The position numbers were made by a program, and so were the translations under genes. From the NCBI GenBank assembly GCA_044370375.1, contig JBILVQ010000103.1:1-10504 (forward strand): a stretch of 10,504 nucleotides of DNA, read 5' to 3'. The notes beneath the pieces are model-generated. The model did not search any database. It was not told the DNA's origin and was given only the letters and a program-made list of their open reading frames with translations. Below, in pieces: positions 7,176 through 10,504 of this stretch (position 1 is the stretch's first letter; each line of letters begins with the position of its first letter). This DNA comes from JBILVQ01 sp044370375. GTDB lineage: Bacteria; Bacteroidota; Bacteroidia; UBA4408.

Positions 7176-7190
7176 AGTATAAAATATACT
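7176..7190. repeat. Short perfect inverted repeat upstream of the lipoprotein gene
   Basis: AGTATA, three A, then TATACT: a perfect 6-3-6 dyad in the 103-base gap, overlapping the weak -7-like box of the lipoprotein gene. It could be an operator, a small hairpin, or chance in AT-rich DNA. Confidence 0.35.
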
Positions 7191-7245
7191 GCAAGAAAAA
7201 AAAGTAGGGAAAAATATTTCCTGCAACCAGGGATAGAAAACCTGA

Positions 7246-10059
7246 TTACTCGCGGTTAAGCACCCAATCGGGGTCGGTTTCAGGAGCTTCACGGTCTTCA
7301 TCATCGGTGTTACGCTCATGTTGGACGGCAAAAGCGGAGACCTTTTTTCCATGAGCAGAAACAAGGAAACTAAATTTACCACCTTCAACAGAAAGCACCC
7401 TTACCGGTAAGGAGCCCTGGAGCGGAGTTTCGAAGTTTAATTTGCCTGCTTTGTTTAGGATGTGAAGTCCGGATAATCCCGAGGTTCGCAAAACAACTCT
7501 TGAGCTTGAGTCATTGATTTGGATTAGCTGGGGCAATCCAACAATTGGGTCACGGAATTTTTTCTCGAAGCATATTTCAAATTGGTGCGAAAAAACCCGC
7601 AATTGATTGTTGAAAGTAAAAACAAATTCAGGATGCTTGTCTTTCATAAGGTTTCCGGCAACAAACCGAAGGTTGTTACCGCTCCAGGATTGAGGCAAAC
7701 TTCTCTTTTTTACCTTTCCTTTGAAATCCATTTCCATTAGTTCGCCAAGGCCATTCACAAACCACATCCTGCAACGACTAATATCCCCTGCCTTGATGAA
7801 AGTGAAGCGTTGTGGATCGTAATCTTCAACAGGCGATTTCAATTTTTCAACCCAGTTTCCTTCTTTATCAATTAACTTAACCCAGCCGGAACGATCAATA
7901 AAAAAAACTACTTTCCTTCCGTTTACCTTAAAAAACTCGAAGCCCTGCAACAAAGTATCCTTCAAACTTTCGGTTCTCCAACTGTTATCTTTTCTTCCAT
8001 CAGCATTCAACCTAACAATTCTTAACTCATTGATGGCCGCAAGAATCAGCGGGTTTCCATCCTTCTCAAAATCATAGATACCCAGCGGACAAGTTAGGTT
8101 CAGGTTAATATCTACAGGAAATCCATCAACAAATTTTCCATCAGAAGTTATCCTGTAAAGGGTTTTCTTTCCGGCCAACATGAGGTTCCATTCATTCTCT
8201 CTAAAGGGCCCGACTTGCGTTACATGACCATAAACAAGTTCCGGCAATTGAATTTTCCATTGAAGCTCACCCTTTTCGTTAATTCGGTAGAGCTTACCGG
8301 TAACATCCTGTAAAATAAATCCGGTAGTAGAATCAGCGGGATTAAAATAAGGCCATGGCTCACCGAAGGCAAAAGTATCCAGGCCAAACTCCCACAGCGC
8401 ATTAAACTCAGGTTCATATTCAGGATCGAATTTGAGGCAAAGATTATTGTAAAATAACTTTCCATTATTTGAAAATTGAACACTAAGCGATTGGAATTTC
8501 CGCAAAATAGGTTCATGCATGGTTATGCTTTTTGCCAATTGCGGGTTTACTTCTTTCTTAATAAACGCTGCAGATCTGGCTAAAGCGGAGTAAACATAAA
8601 AATTGGTTTTTTCGGACAAGTCGGAGGCTATACCGTTGTATTTTTTGTTGGACGCCAACACCCTTCCGGCCAAATAAAAATTCACCCAGGACCTCAATGC
8701 CTCCGGAGAATCGGAAAACACAACATACTTAGCCGTTATGGTGTAATAATAAAATCCGGCAGCAGGAAAAGAACTTCCCCAAACATTGGAAACGAGATTA
8801 GATTCGGGCAATGTTCTAAATTTAAAACCGCGATAAATCTCACTCAATGAGTCGGGATTAAACCCGGCATTAACAACATAATTTTGTTCTAAATTATCGA
8901 AGGCTCGGTTAACGAGTGTTGAGTCTTTGAAAGAAAAGGCAGCAAAATGTTTTAAAGGTTCCTCATTCGACATGGGTTCTTCCCACCAGGTAACGGCTTC
9001 ATTGTTAAACCAGGACTTAAAAAATGCTTGTTGTTCTGAAACTTTATCCGATTCTTTATTCAAAGGAAGTGAGTCCTCTGAAATCCGCATTTGGTAAGCA
9101 TTATAAGATTTTAAATATTCACTCAGATTGGAAATACCGTAATAAGTAAAATAAGCAGCATTGGAGGGGATTACAGAAGTAGCATCAATTTTTACGGGTT
9201 GCTGATTCTTGAACACAGACAAAAAATCTTTTTCCGACTCATTGCTAATGGTAAAGCCATTCATGAGCACCTTATCGTTCTGGATGACCATATCCATAGA
9301 AATCCAACCTCCAAAAGAAGCCAGTGACCTGATAAAAACTGTATTTTCAGGATTCAAATAATCAGGAATCACCTTTGATAAATTAGAAAAATTCAACAGA
9401 ACATTGACCTCTCTTTCATGACCGGAGGTTTTGTACACGGTACTAAAACTTTTGTCGTCCAGCAATGACTTGGGGCTAGACAAAAGGCTTGCTGATTGCT
9501 CAATTAAACTAAAAGAAAAAGAAAAGGCAAAAATTCCTTTTGATTGGTAAAAATGAATTGATTTGCCATTTAACCAATTCAGACTTTGGATTTGAATACC
9601 CTGCACCATTCTGCTATCTCTAGTAAATCCGGGCATAGCAGCATTGGTAATCAACTGATCAACCGCTTTCTTATCAATTGTATTGGGAATATTAAAAGCC
9701 ACCAGAAACTCCATTCCCTTGAGTGAATCGGGATGAACGGAAAAAAACACAGGTTGTTCTTCGTCTAAATCAAGCTCTTTTTTTCCTTTCACCAGAATAG
9801 AATCAAAAACCTGCAAATGCGTATTGACCTCTTGAATTCCTTTAATACTTAACAATGCTTTCCAAATCGAATTATCGGAAGAAAAAGACCGCCAGGTTTT
9901 CGAAAAATCAACCGCTTCTGAAACCAGCACTGCATTGGTTGGAATAGCTTTAAATACAGAGACAAGCGGAGTTTTAACCTGCTTAAAATAAAAATAGCCA
10001 TAGATAGCCCCACCAATGACCGGTAGAATTAAAAAGGTTATTAATATTCGTTTTAACAT
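7246..10059 (-). CDS. Large membrane-anchored protein with duplicated N-terminal module and predicted C-terminal beta-propeller
   Basis: A 937-residue protein of unknown function. A basic start (MLKR) and one hydrophobic stretch (about residues 5-25, no lipobox) point to a signal anchor, leaving the rest in the periplasm. Residues about 31-550 hold two related modules: IPTNA (39-43) and IPSNA (297-301) open each copy, and later landmarks recur in the same order (LKGMEFLVAFN/LKHFAAFSFK; MVQGIQIQSL/IYRGFKFRTL; IFAFSFS/YVVFSDS; DKVLMNGF/GKLFYNNL). The style resembles DUF3352-type proteins, which is a guess. Residues about 580-915 carry roughly eight strand repeats of the type GxLYxIxxxGxxxW, near 588, 631, 676, 724, 771, 817, 862 and 904. 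A period near 45 suggests a PQQ- or BamB-like propeller without an identifiable cofactor site. The tail (914-937) is strongly acidic. The ATG is three bases after the rnhB stop codon, so the two are surely co-transcribed. Confidence 0.82.
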   Translation of the reverse strand: MLKRILITFLILPVIGGAIYGYFYFKQVKTPLVSVFKAIPTNAVLVSEAVDFSKTWRSFSSDNSIWKALLSIKGIQEVNTHLQVFDSILVKGKKELDLDEEQPVFFSVHPDSLKGMEFLVAFNIPNTIDKKAVDQLITNAAMPGFTRDSRMVQGIQIQSLNWLNGKSIHFYQSKGIFAFSFSFSLIEQSASLLSSPKSLLDDKSFSTVYKTSGHEREVNVLLNFSNLSKVIPDYLNPENTVFIRSLASFGGWISMDMVIQNDKVLMNGFTISNESEKDFLSVFKNQQPVKIDATSVIPSNAAYFTYYGISNLSEYLKSYNAYQMRISEDSLPLNKESDKVSEQQAFFKSWFNNEAVTWWEEPMSNEEPLKHFAAFSFKDSTLVNRAFDNLEQNYVVNAGFNPDSLSEIYRGFKFRTLPESNLVSNVWGSSFPAAGFYYYTITAKYVVFSDSPEALRSWVNFYLAGRVLASNKKYNGIASDLSEKTNFYVYSALARSAAFIKKEVNPQLAKSITMHEPILRKFQSLSVQFSNNGKLFYNNLCLKFDPEYEPEFNALWEFGLDTFAFGEPWPYFNPADSTTGFILQDVTGKLYRINEKGELQWKIQLPELVYGHVTQVGPFRENEWNLMLAGKKTLYRITSDGKFVDGFPVDINLNLTCPLGIYDFEKDGNPLILAAINELRIVRLNADGRKDNSWRTESLKDTLLQGFEFFKVNGRKVVFFIDRSGWVKLIDKEGNWVEKLKSPVEDYDPQRFTFIKAGDISRCRMWFVNGLGELMEMDFKGKVKKRSLPQSWSGNNLRFVAGNLMKDKHPEFVFTFNNQLRVFSHQFEICFEKKFRDPIVGLPQLIQINDSSSRVVLRTSGLSGLHILNKAGKLNFETPLQGSLPVRVLSVEGGKFSFLVSAHGKKVSAFAVQHERNTDDEDREAPETDPDWVLNRE

Positions 10060-10062
10060 GGA

Positions 10063-10503
10063 TTAATTTTCGTTGGGAAATGGGAAAGCAAGTTGATCGG
10101 GCAACAATTTAAAAGTTAGCCGATGATGTGTTGTATAGCCAAACTTTCTGATACCATCGCGATGTTTTTTGGTTGGATATCCCTGGTTTTCGTTCCAGCC
10201 ATATTCGGGGTGTTGGTGATGAAGTTTCAGCATAAGCTCGTCACGATAGGTTTTGGCGAGAATAGAGGCCGCGGCAATACTCATGAATTGTGCATCACCT
10301 TTAATGATACAAGCATGATTAATTCCTTCGAAAGGAATAAACCGATTCCCGTCAATCAACAAAAATTCCGGGGCCACCTTCAATTTCTTAACGGCTCTGT
10401 GCATGGCGGTAATAGAGGCTTTCAGGATATTTATCTTCTCAATTTCCCGCACCGAGCACATGCCAACACCAAAAGCAAGTGCATTCTTTTCAATTTCAAT
10501 TCT
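10063..10503 (-). CDS. rnhB: Ribonuclease HII, C-terminal part (5' end outside window)
   Basis: The last 146 codons of a minus-strand gene that continues past the right edge; the family is usually about 200 residues long. RNase HII cuts the RNA strand of RNA-DNA hybrids and single ribonucleotides in DNA. The visible part has ALAFGVG, then INILKASITAMHRA, LLIDGN (metal-binding Asp encoded at 10351-10353), GDAQFMSIAAASILAKTYRDE (second catalytic Asp encoded at 10240-10242) and YPTKKHRDGIRKFGYTTHHRLTF, all in family order. The N-terminal DEAGRG motif is outside the window. An internal ATG at 10461 is not the start, because the frame stays open upstream and encodes conserved family sequence. It is followed after three bases by the 937-residue gene. 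Confidence 0.93.
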   Translation of the reverse strand, partial: RIEIEKNALAFGVGMCSVREIEKINILKASITAMHRAVKKLKVAPEFLLIDGNRFIPFEGINHACIIKGDAQFMSIAAASILAKTYRDELMLKLHHQHPEYGWNENQGYPTKKHRDGIRKFGYTTHHRLTFKLLPDQLAFPFPNEN

Positions 10504-10504
10504 T

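Noticed and set aside
7196..7221. Hairpin (GGAAA/TTTCC) followed by eight T on the minus strand after the 937-residue gene, as a terminator.
   Set aside because: The stem is only five pairs and four bases separate it from the T tract, so it is too weak to call.
7155..7388. 77-codon minus-strand frame over the end of the 937-residue gene and the following gap.
   Set aside because: It overlaps the propeller gene in another frame, with no signal or motif of its own.
1..10504. CRISPR arrays, tRNA or rRNA genes, insertion sequences, integrases, defence or toxin-antitoxin genes.
   Set aside because: None of the characteristic repeats, motifs or protein signatures were seen in the window.

Overview
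The window looks like an ordinary chromosomal stretch from a member of the Bacteroidota. The clues are several TAnnTTTG boxes (the -7 element of that phylum's primary sigma factor) just upstream of start codons, a general lack of strong Shine-Dalgarno sequences, moderately AT-rich DNA, and protein sequences that resemble Bacteroidota versions of PurB, Psd, RNase HII and an MsbA-like exporter. I cannot name a genus. No tRNA, rRNA, CRISPR array, insertion sequence or phage gene was seen, and no gap without a gene exceeds about 110 bases.

Left part (1-3000): the 3' end of purB (plus strand) converges on a family 2 glycosyltransferase gene (minus strand). That gene is divergent from a full-length MsbA-type ABC exporter gene (plus strand). 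The short region between the two divergent genes holds a near-palindrome that carries a promoter-like box on each strand, face to face.

Middle part (3000-5460, all plus strand): a glutamate dehydrogenase gene with its own -7 box and a strong intrinsic terminator; then a phosphatidylserine decarboxylase gene whose start codon lies only eight bases after that terminator's T tract; then a small gene for a secreted lysine- and cysteine-rich protein, with its own -7 box and a UUCG-tetraloop terminator.

Right part (5470-10504, all minus strand): reading in the direction of transcription, rnhB (RNase HII, 5' end beyond the window), then three bases later a 937-residue membrane-anchored protein, then a 542-residue lipoprotein. 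The last two have no function I can assign. The 937-residue protein appears to be built from two copies of an approximately 260-residue module, followed by about eight repeats of a 45-residue unit that looks like a beta-propeller. It is the most interesting unexplained object here.

The identifiable genes are core metabolism and envelope functions (purine synthesis, glutamate/ammonia metabolism, phosphatidylethanolamine synthesis, lipid export, RNA-DNA hybrid repair). They do not form a single pathway. I see no sign of a defence system or a mobile island; the novelty is limited to the uncharacterised envelope proteins and a few regulatory arrangements.
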